From Leucobacter luti (lineage in GTDB: Bacteria > Actinomycetota > Actinomycetes > Actinomycetales > Microbacteriaceae), in the NCBI RefSeq assembly GCF_019464495.1, contig NZ_CP080492.1, forward strand, positions 62,001 to 126,000: a stretch of DNA of 64,000 bases, in the 5' to 3' direction. Shown here piece after piece: positions 43,732-53,258 of the stretch (within the stretch, counting starts at the first letter, position 1; every line of letters starts with the position of its first letter). Position numbers and translations under genes: made by a program. Under the pieces are notes generated by a model. It was not told the origin of the DNA, made no database searches, and was given only the letters and a program-made list of their open reading frames with translations.

Positions 43732-46700
43732 ATGACTGCACCGCGAGCTGATGCCGAACCTTCCGAATCTGTGGAAGACGGTGCCTGTGCCACGCAGCCT
43801 GAGTGGCGCACCCGGCTTGCGCAGCTCGTAGCCCGTCCCTCCGCACGTCGAGTGACCTCGACCGACTCGCGTGAATCAGAACCGTCATCCACCACGCAAT
43901 TGGCGCTGCAGTTCGAGCTGCGTGAGTTGATCCCACGCTCTGTTGAACGATGGAACGGACCCACTTCGCGCTCGGTGAAACGGGGTCAACCGTCTGGCAG
44001 TGGGGTGTATCGGCTCGGCACGCGCCCAGTGCTGCGTACCGAGCGTGGGTGGGCCAAAGGGGCACTGACCTGGTCGAATATTGGCCACCAGGGAAACCGG
44101 CTCAGCCTTGCTCTCCAACAACAGCGCTGGTTTCGACAGTTCTATGCGCTCCATCGCGCCGCTGAGACCATCACCGTGGGACAAGACCCGAATTGGGTCT
44201 TCTTAGACGACTTCGCAAGCCCCGCACTGTGGGCGATGCTTGCGCAGGCGGACTCGCTCGGGATTGCGCTCGTGGCAGCTGGCTCCCACGCCCCGGTGGA
44301 ACTCCACGCCCTCGCAGAGCTCAGCCTTGATGCGACTTCCGATGCGAGCGGAGGGCTTCGGATCGAACCGCTGCTTCTCCTTGATGGGGCCCGCGTGGAC
44401 ATTACTGACGCTGGCGTGATCGGCGGACACGGGCTGTACCTCGCAGGGCGTTCGCACGAGCGGGGCGCGGAACGGACGGTACGGCTCGCCCCCATTCCGG
44501 CGGGGATCAGTACTGCCGAAGCAGCGCTGTTGACGTCCGCTGAGGCTGCTCAGCCGATTCTCGTGCCTGCAGCAGCCCGGGAAGTCTTTTTCGCCGAAGT
44601 GGTTCCTGAACTTCGCGCTGGGTTCCAGCTCGACAGCGCAGACGGCTCCGTGACGCTCCCCGCTCCACAACCCGGCGTGATCGTGCTCACTGCCACCTGG
44701 CGCAGTGGACACCGACTCTCGCTGAGCTGGAGCATCGAGGGTGCCGCCGGTTCCCCGGTTCCTGTGCTCTCAGAGTTGCTGCCGCAGGGCCTGATCGGGG
44801 AGGAACTCTTTCCTGAGGAATGGCTTGCGGAGCTCCCAGTGCCTTCGGTAAAGGAGCTCCGTGGTGTCGACGCCGCGGCATTCCTCGGCGGTGTTGTGCC
44901 GTCGCTCGAGCGTATTCCTGGCCTCGTGGTGCGTCGAGCGGGCAACCCGCCCGACTATCGGGAAGCCGAGGGCGCGCCCATGCTCACCGTCACGACTGTG
45001 CCGAGCGAACAGGACGACTGGTTCGATCTGAGCGTCCTCGTGACAGTGGACGGCAAGACTGTGCCCTTTGCGCCGCTGTTTCGAGCCCTCGCACTCGGCC
45101 GCAAGAAGTTGTTGCTCGTCGACAACACCTACCTCGCACTCACGCACCCCGCATTCGCGCCTCTCGCCGAGCTGATCGCGGAGGCGCAGGATCTCGATGA
45201 GTGGGAAACCGGACCTCGGATCAGCCGACATCAGGTCACCCTCTGGGCCGAGTTCGAAGATCTTGCTGACGAGTCCGAGGCCGCCGTGGAATGGCGCTCA
45301 CTCGTGCGTGAAATCCGCACTGAGCATCCGGTTCCCGTACCCGTGCCTGCCACAGTGACCGCCGAGCTGCGCCCCTATCAGTTGGAGGGGTTTCACTGGT
45401 TGGCCTTCCTCTGGCGCAATCGCCTCGGTGGCATTCTCGCGGACGACATGGGCTTGGGAAAGACGCTGCAGTGCCTCGCCTTGATGGAATATGCACGGAC
45501 GGGTGCCCCCAGCGGTGGCTCCGACACCGAAGCGGCCATCGGAGGAGCAGCGTCAGGAGAGCGTGGCCCATTCCTCGTCGTCGCGCCAACCTCGGTGATG
45601 AGCAATTGGGCGAGCGAGGCCGCGCGTTTCGCCCCAGGGCTGCGGGTGCGCGTACGCACCGCGACAGCAGCGACACTGGGCCGAAGCGTGCGAGACGACG
45701 CGGTTGGTGCCGATCTCATCATCACCAGCTACGCACTGTTCAGGCTCGACTACGCGCACTACCAGGCAGTTGCCGAGGACCCGGAGCTGGGTCTCGCGGG
45801 ACTGATCCTCGACGAGGCGCAATATGTGAAGAACGCACGAGCCCAGGCAAATGAACTCGCCGAGCGGCTGCCCGTGTCGTGGAAGCTCGCGGTGACGGGC
45901 ACCCCCATGGAGAACTCGCTGCGAGAACTCCACGCGATCTGCCGCATCGTCGCACCCGGACTGTTCCCTTCAGCCCGTCGCTTCGAAGAAGAGTATGTCC
46001 GCACGATCGAGCGCCCAGCCTCCGGGGTGTCAGTCGGCCGTGGCGCGGGGAGCGGCCCAGAAACGCAGGCCGGACTCCGAACACAGCGGACCGAGCGCCT
46101 GCGTCGGAGGCTGCGCCCATTTCTCCTGCGGCGGACGAAAGGTCTTGTCGCGGCGGAGCTCCCGGAAAAACAGGAGCAGATTCTTGAGGTCGAGCTTGAT
46201 CCTGGGCACCGTGAACTCTATGACCTGTTCATGCAGCGCGAGCGGCAGAAGCTCTACGGGTTAATTCAAGATCTCGACAAAAACCGCTTCACGGTGTTCC
46301 GATCGCTGACTCTGCTGCGAATGCTCGCACTCGACGCATCGTTGATCGACGAGCAGTATGCAGCGATGCCCTCCGCAAAACTTGAAGCGCTCGCCGAACA
46401 CACCGCAGCGCTCGCATCGGAGGGGCGCCGCGCGCTCGTGTTCAGCCAGTTCACCTCATTTCTTGACCGCGCACGAGAGCGGCTCCGCGCCGCGGGGGTC
46501 CGCACGGTGACGCTGGATGGCACGACGCGGAGCCGCGACCGGGTGATCGAGTCATTCCGGGCTGGTGATGCAGACGTGTTCCTCATCAGCCTCAAGGCCG
46601 GAGGCGTCGGGCTCAACCTCACCGAGGCCGACACCGTGTTCCTCCTGGATCCCTGGTGGAATCCTGCGAGCGAGGCGCAGGCCATTGACCGCACCCACCG

Positions 46701-46890
46701 CATTGGGCAGCAGAACCCAGTGCACGTGATCCGGATGATCGCGCTGGGCACCATCGAGGAAAAGGTGCTCGACCTGCAGCGCCGCAAACAGGCGCTGTTT
46801 GACGCAGTGATCGATGACGAGCAACTGTTCTCGCACGCGATGACTGCAGCAGACGTCCTCGCCCTGTTTGAGGATCACCCGCCGGCGTAG
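43732..46890 (+). CDS. SNF2-family DNA helicase/ATPase
   Basis: 1052 aa from the ATG preceded by GAGAGGA. The N-terminal half (to about residue 540) is a HepA/RapA-like accessory region with no zinc-binding SWIM motif seen. The motor has DDMGLGKT (571-578), DEAQ box (694-697), FSQFTSFLDR and the C-terminal LKAGGVGLNLTEADTVFLL, with DRTHRIGQ. Such proteins remodel protein-DNA complexes; the specific partner is unknown. It is divergent from ctaB. Confidence 0.9.
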   Translation: MTAPRADAEPSESVEDGACATQPEWRTRLAQLVARPSARRVTSTDSRESEPSSTTQLALQFELRELIPRSVERWNGPTSRSVKRGQPSGSGVYRLGTRPVLRTERGWAKGALTWSNIGHQGNRLSLALQQQRWFRQFYALHRAAETITVGQDPNWVFLDDFASPALWAMLAQADSLGIALVAAGSHAPVELHALAELSLDATSDASGGLRIEPLLLLDGARVDITDAGVIGGHGLYLAGRSHERGAERTVRLAPIPAGISTAEAALLTSAEAAQPILVPAAAREVFFAEVVPELRAGFQLDSADGSVTLPAPQPGVIVLTATWRSGHRLSLSWSIEGAAGSPVPVLSELLPQGLIGEELFPEEWLAELPVPSVKELRGVDAAAFLGGVVPSLERIPGLVVRRAGNPPDYREAEGAPMLTVTTVPSEQDDWFDLSVLVTVDGKTVPFAPLFRALALGRKKLLLVDNTYLALTHPAFAPLAELIAEAQDLDEWETGPRISRHQVTLWAEFEDLADESEAAVEWRSLVREIRTEHPVPVPVPATVTAELRPYQLEGFHWLAFLWRNRLGGILADDMGLGKTLQCLALMEYARTGAPSGGSDTEAAIGGAASGERGPFLVVAPTSVMSNWASEAARFAPGLRVRVRTATAATLGRSVRDDAVGADLIITSYALFRLDYAHYQAVAEDPELGLAGLILDEAQYVKNARAQANELAERLPVSWKLAVTGTPMENSLRELHAICRIVAPGLFPSARRFEEEYVRTIERPASGVSVGRGAGSGPETQAGLRTQRTERLRRRLRPFLLRRTKGLVAAELPEKQEQILEVELDPGHRELYDLFMQRERQKLYGLIQDLDKNRFTVFRSLTLLRMLALDASLIDEQYAAMPSAKLEALAEHTAALASEGRRALVFSQFTSFLDRARERLRAAGVRTVTLDGTTRSRDRVIESFRAGDADVFLISLKAGGVGLNLTEADTVFLLDPWWNPASEAQAIDRTHRIGQQNPVHVIRMIALGTIEEKVLDLQRRKQALFDAVIDDEQLFSHAMTAADVLALFEDHPPA

Positions 46891-46925
46891 CTCACGTCCT
46901 CAGATGCGCGGTGCTCCGACGCCTC

Positions 46926-47729
46926 CTACTGCGTCGGCCCGGCTCCGGACCCGGCCGGTGGTTCGGGTTCAGTCACCGTCTGCGCCTTCGACTCGACGTC
47001 GGCCGCGAGCGTGCCGAGGTACAGTTCGATCACGCGCGGATCGTTTGCAAGCTCGCGTCCAGGTCCCTCATACGCGTTCGTGCCGTGATCGAGCACATAC
47101 GCACGATCGCAGATCTGGAGGCAGCGTCTGGCGTTCTGCTCCACCATAATGATGGTGACGCCGGTCTTGTTGATCTGCCTGGTCCGGATAAACGTCTCGT
47201 CCTGACGCACCGGGGAAAGCCCGGCGCTTGGCTCATCAAGCAGCAGCACGTGCGGCTGCATCATGAGCGCGCGGGCCATGGCAACAGACTGGCGTTCGCC
47301 GCCCGACAGTGACCCTGCAAGTTGGCGACGGCGATCAGCGAGCATTGGGAACAGCTCCCACATCTCCTCGACCCGCGTCACGAATTCTTTCGGCTTGAGG
47401 AAGAGCCCCATCTGCAGGTTCTCTTCAATCGAGAGCGACGGGAACACGTTGTTGGTCTGTGGCACGAAGCCGACGCCAGCGCGTACGAGTTCGTTTGTTT
47501 TGAGCCCGGTCACATCATTCCCTCCGAGCGTGACGGTGCCCGAGCGAATGTTCACGAGCCCGAACAGGGCTTTGAGGAGTGTCGACTTCCCGGCCCCGTT
47601 CGGGCCGATGATGCCGACGAGTTCGCCCTTCCGGGCCTCAAGCGAACAGTTGTTCAAAATATTGATCCCGGGCAGGTAGCCGGCGTCGAGGCCGTCCGCC
47701 CGGAGGATGGGCTGTGTGTCGTCGCTCAT
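46926..47729 (-). CDS. livF: Branched-chain amino-acid ABC transporter ATP-binding protein LivF
   Basis: 267 aa. Walker A GPNGAGKST is at 42-50, signature LSGGERQSVAMARALM, Walker B LLLDEPSAGL. The C-terminus has a Pro/Glu/Gly-rich extension. The start overlaps the LivG stop (ATGA), as the fourth gene of livHMGF. This gene is the last, and it converges with the helicase. Confidence 0.92.
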   Translation of the reverse strand: MSDDTQPILRADGLDAGYLPGINILNNCSLEARKGELVGIIGPNGAGKSTLLKALFGLVNIRSGTVTLGGNDVTGLKTNELVRAGVGFVPQTNNVFPSLSIEENLQMGLFLKPKEFVTRVEEMWELFPMLADRRRQLAGSLSGGERQSVAMARALMMQPHVLLLDEPSAGLSPVRQDETFIRTRQINKTGVTIIMVEQNARRCLQICDRAYVLDHGTNAYEGPGRELANDPRVIELYLGTLAADVESKAQTVTEPEPPAGSGAGPTQ

Positions 47730-48766
47730 CGCGATCCTTCCCCGGCCTCACTGGCCACTTCGTCAGCGACTTCTTCAGAGATCGCGCGGATCACTCCGGT
47801 GGTCAGCACATCGTCGTCACCGAGGTCGCGGTCATGGTGTGCGCCGAGGTAGGCATCGACCACGGCAGAGCTCGTCATGACGTCTTCGGGGAGGCCCTCG
47901 GCGATGATCTCGCCCTGCGCCATCACGACGACCCAGTCTGAAATGTGTCGCACCATGTGCATATCGTGTTCGACAAACAGCACGGTGGTGCCTTCGTCGC
48001 GCAGTGTCTGGATATGCTCCAGCAAGCTCTGCGTGAGCGCAGGATTGACTCCGGCCATCGGCTCATCGAGCATGATCATTGACGGCTCAGTCATGAGTGC
48101 CCGCGCCATCTCGAGCAGTTTCTTCTGGCCACCGGAGAGTCCGCCAGCCATATCGTTGCGCTTCTCATCGAGCTTGAACCGCCGCAGCAACTCCTCGGCA
48201 CGCTCGATGTTCTCCCGCTCGCGCTTCGCCCACAGCGGTTTCACGAGCCCGACCCAGAGGTTCTCGCCCGGCTGATTCGCGGCGCCAATGAGCATGTTTT
48301 CGAGCACGGTCATACGGCCAAGTGCCTTCGTGAGCTGGAACGTGCGGATCATTCCTGCACGCGCGACCTTTGTCGCGTTGGTGCGTCCCAGTGAGCGACC
48401 CTCGAAACTCCAGCGCGCTCGGTCGGCGCCGCCGCCGAAGACGCCTGCGGCGTTGCTGGCCTTGTCAAAGCCGGTGAGCAAATTGAAGAACGTCGTCTTG
48501 CCTGCCCCGTTCGGGCCGATGAGCGCGGTGATCGCGCCGCGTTGCACCTGCAAGTGATCGACGCTGACCGCGGTCATGCCACCAAAGCGACGCTCAATTC
48601 GGTCGACGGTCAGGATTGGATCCGGCTTGGCCACACCTGGCAGCTGATCCAGTGTGCGCAACTGTGCACGCAGGGCCTCGCGATCGGCGGGGTATCCCGG
48701 CGGGAGCGGGCGGCCGGGACGCGGCTGTGAGCTCGTGGGCGGCTCGGTCAAGATTGGCTCAGACAT
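47726..48766 (-). CDS. livG: Branched-chain amino-acid ABC transporter ATP-binding protein LivG
   Basis: 346 aa. Walker A GPNGAGKTT is at 84-92, signature LSGGQKKLLEMARALM and Walker B IMLDEPMAGVNPAL; the H-loop is FVEHDMH. An extra stretch of about 50 residues precedes the domain (Pro-rich, then DREALRAQLRTLDQLPG), longer than typical LivG. A C-terminal Asp/Glu-rich tail follows. It overlaps LivM at its start and LivF at its end. Confidence 0.92.
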   Translation of the reverse strand: MSEPILTEPPTSSQPRPGRPLPPGYPADREALRAQLRTLDQLPGVAKPDPILTVDRIERRFGGMTAVSVDHLQVQRGAITALIGPNGAGKTTFFNLLTGFDKASNAAGVFGGGADRARWSFEGRSLGRTNATKVARAGMIRTFQLTKALGRMTVLENMLIGAANQPGENLWVGLVKPLWAKRERENIERAEELLRRFKLDEKRNDMAGGLSGGQKKLLEMARALMTEPSMIMLDEPMAGVNPALTQSLLEHIQTLRDEGTTVLFVEHDMHMVRHISDWVVVMAQGEIIAEGLPEDVMTSSAVVDAYLGAHHDRDLGDDDVLTTGVIRAISEEVADEVASEAGEGSR

Positions 48767-49745
48767 TGAACGACAGCTCCTTCTTGTTGCCCAGTATGCC
48801 TTGCGGTCTGAATATCACCAGCAGCATGAGCATCAGTCCGATGAGGATCCAGGACACGATCTCGGTTTGCTGCGCATTCAGGATCGAATCGGGAACGAAC
48901 TCGCCAGCGACGCTCGTGATCACGAGCCGCACGACGAAGAACAGGATGGATCCGAGCAGCGGGCCGAGGATCGTCGCAGCGCCGCCCAGCAGCATAATCA
49001 TCCACAGGTTGAATGTGGTGGCGCGGCCCATCCCGTCCGGGTTGATCGCGGCGGGGAATGCCATGATGATCCCGCCAAAGCCACCCATGACGCCTCCGAT
49101 CATGAGCGCCTGCATCTTGTAGGAAAACGTGTTCTTTCCGAGACTGCGCACGGCGTCCTCGTCTTCACGGATCCCCTTCAGCACGCGGCCCCACGGGCTG
49201 CGCATCAGCAGCCAGGTCACGAGCAGAAACAGGATCACGAGCCCCCAGGCCACGATCCGTGACCACCAGTCATCCACGCCAGTGTTGACGTAATCGAGGC
49301 TGAGGAACGACGTGCGACCCTCCGGCAGCGGCGAGAGCGCATTGAACTCTTCGCGGAACTGTGGGCTCTGAATGCCGCTGGGGCCGCCGGTGATCGGAGA
49401 CAGGTTCGCGAGTCGCGCGGTCATGCGGATGATCTCAGCGGCGCCGATCGTCACGATGGCGAGGTAGTCTCCGCGCAGTTTCAGCGTGGGGATCCCGAGC
49501 AGCAGCGCGAACAGTGCCGCCGCGAGCATCGAGATCAGTATCGAGGGGAAGAAGCCGAGTCCGCCCATCACCGAGATCACGAACCCGTAGCCGCCGACGA
49601 GCATGAAGCCGGCCTGGCCCATGTTCATCAGTCCGGTAAACCCGAAATGAATGTTCAGTCCAATCGCGGCAAGCACGAATGCCGCGGTGATGGGGGACAG
49701 TGCGGTCTGCAGTATGGCCTGCAGGAGTCCAATGAGAAAGTCCAT
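48759..49745 (-). CDS. livM: Branched-chain amino-acid ABC transporter permease LivM
   Basis: 328 aa with about eight hydrophobic segments. Family features are AAIGLNIHFGFTGLMNMGQAGFM (in two pieces) and RGDYLAIVTIGAAEIIRM. The cytoplasmic coupling loop is SPWGRVLKGIREDEDAVRSLGK. It is the inner-membrane partner of LivH, 9 bases after it. The stop overlaps LivG. Confidence 0.9.
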   Translation of the reverse strand: MDFLIGLLQAILQTALSPITAAFVLAAIGLNIHFGFTGLMNMGQAGFMLVGGYGFVISVMGGLGFFPSILISMLAAALFALLLGIPTLKLRGDYLAIVTIGAAEIIRMTARLANLSPITGGPSGIQSPQFREEFNALSPLPEGRTSFLSLDYVNTGVDDWWSRIVAWGLVILFLLVTWLLMRSPWGRVLKGIREDEDAVRSLGKNTFSYKMQALMIGGVMGGFGGIIMAFPAAINPDGMGRATTFNLWMIMLLGGAATILGPLLGSILFFVVRLVITSVAGEFVPDSILNAQQTEIVSWILIGLMLMLLVIFRPQGILGNKKELSFNV

Positions 49746-49754
49746 GGTGCGTCC

Positions 49755-51203
49755 CTACCCGACTCGCTCAGCGCGGCCGAAAATACCCTGCGGGCGCACC
49801 AGCAGGACGACGATGAGGATAAAGAGTGCTGCGGCGTGTTTGAGATCGCCGGGAAGCCAGATGTTCGCCATTTCGACGATGAGGCCGATAATCATGGCGC
49901 CCACTACCGCGCCAAACGCGGTGCCGATGCCGCCGAGCACGACCGCCGCGAAGAGGAGCAGCAGGAAGTGCCAGCCGGTGTTCCATGAGATCCCGTTCAG
50001 TACGAGGCCGAGGAGCACACCGGCGAGACCGGCGAGCGCGGAGCTCGCGATCCAGACGATGCGGATCACCCGGTTCACGTCGATGCCTGAGGCTTCTGCG
50101 AGCGCCGGGTTGTCTGAGACCGCGCGGGTGGCGCGGCCGAAGCGCGAGTATTTGAGGGCGAGGCCCACCGCGACAATCGCGACGAGCGCGATCCCCATTG
50201 CAATGTAGGACTGCACGGTGAGGGTGACCCCGAGCAGTGTGACTGTTGCTGGCGTGCTCGGGTCGATCCGCAGCACGTTCGCACCGAAGAAGAACTGGAA
50301 GACATTCTGCAGCACGATCGAAAGCGCAATTGAGACGATCATCATTTGCATCAGGCTCAAACGCCGCTTGCGCAGTGGTCGCCACAGAATCTTGTCTTGC
50401 ACCCAGCCGAAGATCGCCATGATCAGGACCGAGATCCCGCCGGCGAGCCAGATATTTCCCGTGAGCCCCATGAACAGGAACGCGAGGATCCCGCCCATTG
50501 AGAGCATCTCGGCGTGAGCAAAGTTGCTGAGGCCAGTGGTGCCGAACACCAGCGAGAGCCCGACTGCCGCGAGCGAGAGCAGCAGACCCATGCGGATCCC
50601 GGAGGCGAACTGCTGCCAGAACCGTGGCCACGAGAAGCCGTCTCCTGATGCCGTCGTCCCAGCGCTGGTCTCGGCGCCCGGCGTCGTGGTCGGCGGTTGC
50701 GTCTCGGCGGGCTGCGCAGGATCCGGCTCCGGCTCCGGGGACGTGGATCCCGTAGCCGCCGGATCATCGGTGAGCGGGAAGAGTGCGCTCACGCTTTCGT
50801 AGAGCTCCACGGTGACTTCGCGCGACTCCGCGGTTTTGAGAAACTGGCCGCCTGGCAGCGTTGCCGGATCGACGGCGACCGTGTGTGAGCCGGCCTTCGT
50901 GACGGGGAAGACCCAGCGGCCGTCCGCGTCGGAAGTCGTCTTCTGCTCGCCGTCATCGAGCGTGAGTGCTACTCCGGCGGCGGGATCTCCCGCGCTGGTC
51001 TTGATGATTCCCTGCACGCAGGCGGTCTGGGGATCGGGGGTGCAAGTCGAGACGGCCTGCGCAGGCGGGGCCGAGAACACGGCACCGAATGCTGCGGCGA
51101 GGGCGACGACGAACAGCGCGGCCCCGGATAGGCGTCTCCGGATTCCCGGTGATGACGGTTGTCGGGTCACAGTGCCTCCGTGGGTCACGTGGAACGTCGA
51201 CAT
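49755..51203 (-). CDS. livH: LivH-type permease with secreted-type N-terminal domain
   Basis: 482 aa from the ATG giving MSTFHVTHGG; the frame opens to 51347 but that would overlap ftsY. After a basic segment comes a signal-like helix (GAALFVVALAAAFGAVFSA). A CarboxypepD_reg/Cna-B-like beta domain then follows (about residues 55-140: GIIKTSAGDPAAGVALTLDDG and DADGRWVFPV), and a Pro/Thr-rich linker. The LivH permease part (from about 200) has about eight helices (GLSNFAHAEMLSMG, EASGIDVNRVIRIVWI). LivH normally lacks such an N-terminal domain. Confidence 0.85.
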   Translation of the reverse strand: MSTFHVTHGGTVTRQPSSPGIRRRLSGAALFVVALAAAFGAVFSAPPAQAVSTCTPDPQTACVQGIIKTSAGDPAAGVALTLDDGEQKTTSDADGRWVFPVTKAGSHTVAVDPATLPGGQFLKTAESREVTVELYESVSALFPLTDDPAATGSTSPEPEPDPAQPAETQPPTTTPGAETSAGTTASGDGFSWPRFWQQFASGIRMGLLLSLAAVGLSLVFGTTGLSNFAHAEMLSMGGILAFLFMGLTGNIWLAGGISVLIMAIFGWVQDKILWRPLRKRRLSLMQMMIVSIALSIVLQNVFQFFFGANVLRIDPSTPATVTLLGVTLTVQSYIAMGIALVAIVAVGLALKYSRFGRATRAVSDNPALAEASGIDVNRVIRIVWIASSALAGLAGVLLGLVLNGISWNTGWHFLLLLFAAVVLGGIGTAFGAVVGAMIIGLIVEMANIWLPGDLKHAAALFILIVVLLVRPQGIFGRAERVG

Positions 51204-51313
51204 CCCATCGACGCTGCTGGGAACTACTAACACGGTGAATCGTAGCGGAGTCTGGCGGATCTGTTGACCGACCGGCCGGTCACTCGCGAGCCGGTGATCG
51301 GTAGGATCGACGT

Positions 51314-52189
51314 ATGGCAGAGCGAACGTGGTCTTTTTCCCAGGCATTCCGCAGTATCTTCAGCGGTCCCGCGATCATTACGGAGGAAACGTGGGATGAC
51401 CTTGAGGCTGCGTTGATCACCGCGGACTTCGGTCCCGATGTGGCTGAGGAGCTCCTGGACAGTCTTCGTGCTGACGTTGAGCGCCACCGCGTCACAGAGG
51501 TGAAGGAGATGCGCGGCATGCTGCGTGACGCGGTCGAGGAGCGGCTCGCCGCATACGATCCCACACTACGGCTCACGGACCGGCCTGCCGTGATCCTCGT
51601 GGTCGGCGTGAACGGGGTGGGGAAGACCACCACTATCGGTAAGTTCGCCAACTATCTCAAGGCCTTCGACAAGAAGATTGTGGTGGGCGCCGCCGATACG
51701 TTCCGTGCGGCAGCCGTTGAACAGCTCGGCACGTGGGCGCAGCGCGCCGGGGTCGATATCGTGAAGCCGCAGCAGCACGGCCAGGATCCCGCAGCGGTGG
51801 CGTTCCAGACCGTACAGCGCGCGATCGAGGGTGGCTACGACATCGCGATCATTGACACTGCTGGTCGGCTGCAGACCAAGGGGGGGCTCATGGACGAGCT
51901 GGGCAAGGTGCGTCGCGTGATCGAGAAGCAGGCCCCCGTGGCCGAGGTGCTGCTGGTGCTTGACGCGACGACCGGGCAGAACGGTCTCGCGCAGGCGGAG
52001 GCCTTCATCGAGCACGCGGGCGTCACCGGGCTCGTTCTGACCAAGCTCGACGGCTCGGCGAAGGGCGGATTTGTGCTCGCGGTGCAGCAGCGCACCGGAC
52101 TCCCCATCAAGCTCGTGGGTCAGGGTGAGGGCATTGGTGATCTCACCGGCTTCACGCCGCACGTGTTCGCGCAGCAACTCGTGGGCTAG
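51314..52189 (+). CDS. ftsY: Signal recognition particle receptor FtsY
   Basis: The GTPase receptor that docks SRP-ribosome complexes to SecYEG. It has 291 aa. The N-domain opens almost at once (AFRSIFSGPAIITEETWDDLE), so the acidic A domain is essentially absent. G1 is GVNGVGKTTTIGK (98-110), ADTFRAAAVEQL, IDTAGR and TKLDGSAKGG follow. It is separated from ffh by one dehydrogenase gene. Confidence 0.94.
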   Translation: MAERTWSFSQAFRSIFSGPAIITEETWDDLEAALITADFGPDVAEELLDSLRADVERHRVTEVKEMRGMLRDAVEERLAAYDPTLRLTDRPAVILVVGVNGVGKTTTIGKFANYLKAFDKKIVVGAADTFRAAAVEQLGTWAQRAGVDIVKPQQHGQDPAAVAFQTVQRAIEGGYDIAIIDTAGRLQTKGGLMDELGKVRRVIEKQAPVAEVLLVLDATTGQNGLAQAEAFIEHAGVTGLVLTKLDGSAKGGFVLAVQQRTGLPIKLVGQGEGIGDLTGFTPHVFAQQLVG

Positions 52190-52344
52190 TGCGAATACCC
52201 ACTGTTCAGCCTCGCGCGAAAACTGACGGTTCAGTACAAATTGGGAGTACATTGGTGAGTGAGGCCTGACGGCTGGGCCACAAGCTGCGGCCGCCGGACC
52301 GGAAGTCTCGCCAATCAGGCGAGGCATTCGAGATAAGGGTAGAC

Positions 52345-53199
52345 ATGCAGAACCTCACCGTCCTGGGCACCGGCGTCCTGGGATCCCAGATCATCTTTCA
52401 GGCGGCATACTCCGGGAAGCAGGTTGTCGCCTACGACCTGAACGACGAGATCTTGGCCAAGTTGCCGGAGCGCTGGGAGTATCTGAAGCCGTTCTACCTG
52501 CGTGATCTTCCGGACGCCACCCCAGAAAAGCTCGACGCTGCGGTGCAGCGGATCCGCCCCTCCTCAGATCTGGCGGACGCGCTCTCCGCGGCCGACATTG
52601 TCATCGAGGCTGTTCCCGAGCGACTCGATATCAAGCAGAGCACGTGGGAACAGGTCGGCACACTGGCTCCAGAGCAGACGATTTTCTGCACGAACTCCTC
52701 GACGCTGCTCCCGAGCGATATTGCTCCGTTCACCGGTCGACCGGAGAAGTTCCTCGCGCTGCACTTCGCAAACGAGGTGTGGCTGCACAACACCGGTGAG
52801 GTGATGAGTCACCCGGGAACTGATCCCGCGGTATTCGAACAGGTGGCGGACTTCGCCGCAGAGATCGGCATGGTCCCGATTCGGATCCATAAGGAACAGC
52901 CGGGCTATGTGCTGAACTCGCTGCTGGTGCCGTTCCTCAATGCAGGGGCCAAACTGCTCGTGCGCGGCGTCGCCTCCCCAGAGGACATCGACAACACGTG
53001 GAAGATCGCCACGGGGTCGCCGAACGGCCCATTTGAGATCTTCGACGTGGTGGGCATGATGACGCCGTACAACCTGGGCATGAGTGGCGATGACCCGGAA
53101 ATGCGTGAGTTCGCCGAGTACATCAAGCGCGAGTACATCGATAAGGGCTGGCTCGGCAAGGGTTCCGGGCGCGGTTTCTACGACTACAGCGGGAAGTAG
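52345..53199 (+). CDS. 3-hydroxyacyl-CoA dehydrogenase
   Basis: 284 aa. The NAD-binding loop is GTGVLGSQI at about residues 8-16, DIVIEAVPERLDIKQ is the usual beta4 region, and the catalytic His lies in ALHFANEVW. The C-terminal domain ends GWLGKGSGRGFYDYSGK. It oxidises short-chain 3-hydroxyacyl-CoA (beta-oxidation or butanoate use). It is not a clear operon member and has a hairpin behind it. Confidence 0.87.
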   Translation: MQNLTVLGTGVLGSQIIFQAAYSGKQVVAYDLNDEILAKLPERWEYLKPFYLRDLPDATPEKLDAAVQRIRPSSDLADALSAADIVIEAVPERLDIKQSTWEQVGTLAPEQTIFCTNSSTLLPSDIAPFTGRPEKFLALHFANEVWLHNTGEVMSHPGTDPAVFEQVADFAAEIGMVPIRIHKEQPGYVLNSLLVPFLNAGAKLLVRGVASPEDIDNTWKIATGSPNGPFEIFDVVGMMTPYNLGMSGDDPEMREFAEYIKREYIDKGWLGKGSGRGFYDYSGK

Positions 53200-53205
53200 C
53201 GCTCG

Positions 53206-53234
53206 GGGCGTGCCGGTGCAGCGCCGGCACGCCC
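53206..53234 (+). terminator. Hairpin after the hydroxyacyl-CoA dehydrogenase gene
   Basis: GGGCGTGCCGG (53206-53216) and its complement (53224-53234), 7-base loop. Confidence 0.75.
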
Positions 53235-53258
53235 TGACAGGGGTAGAATCGATCCATC

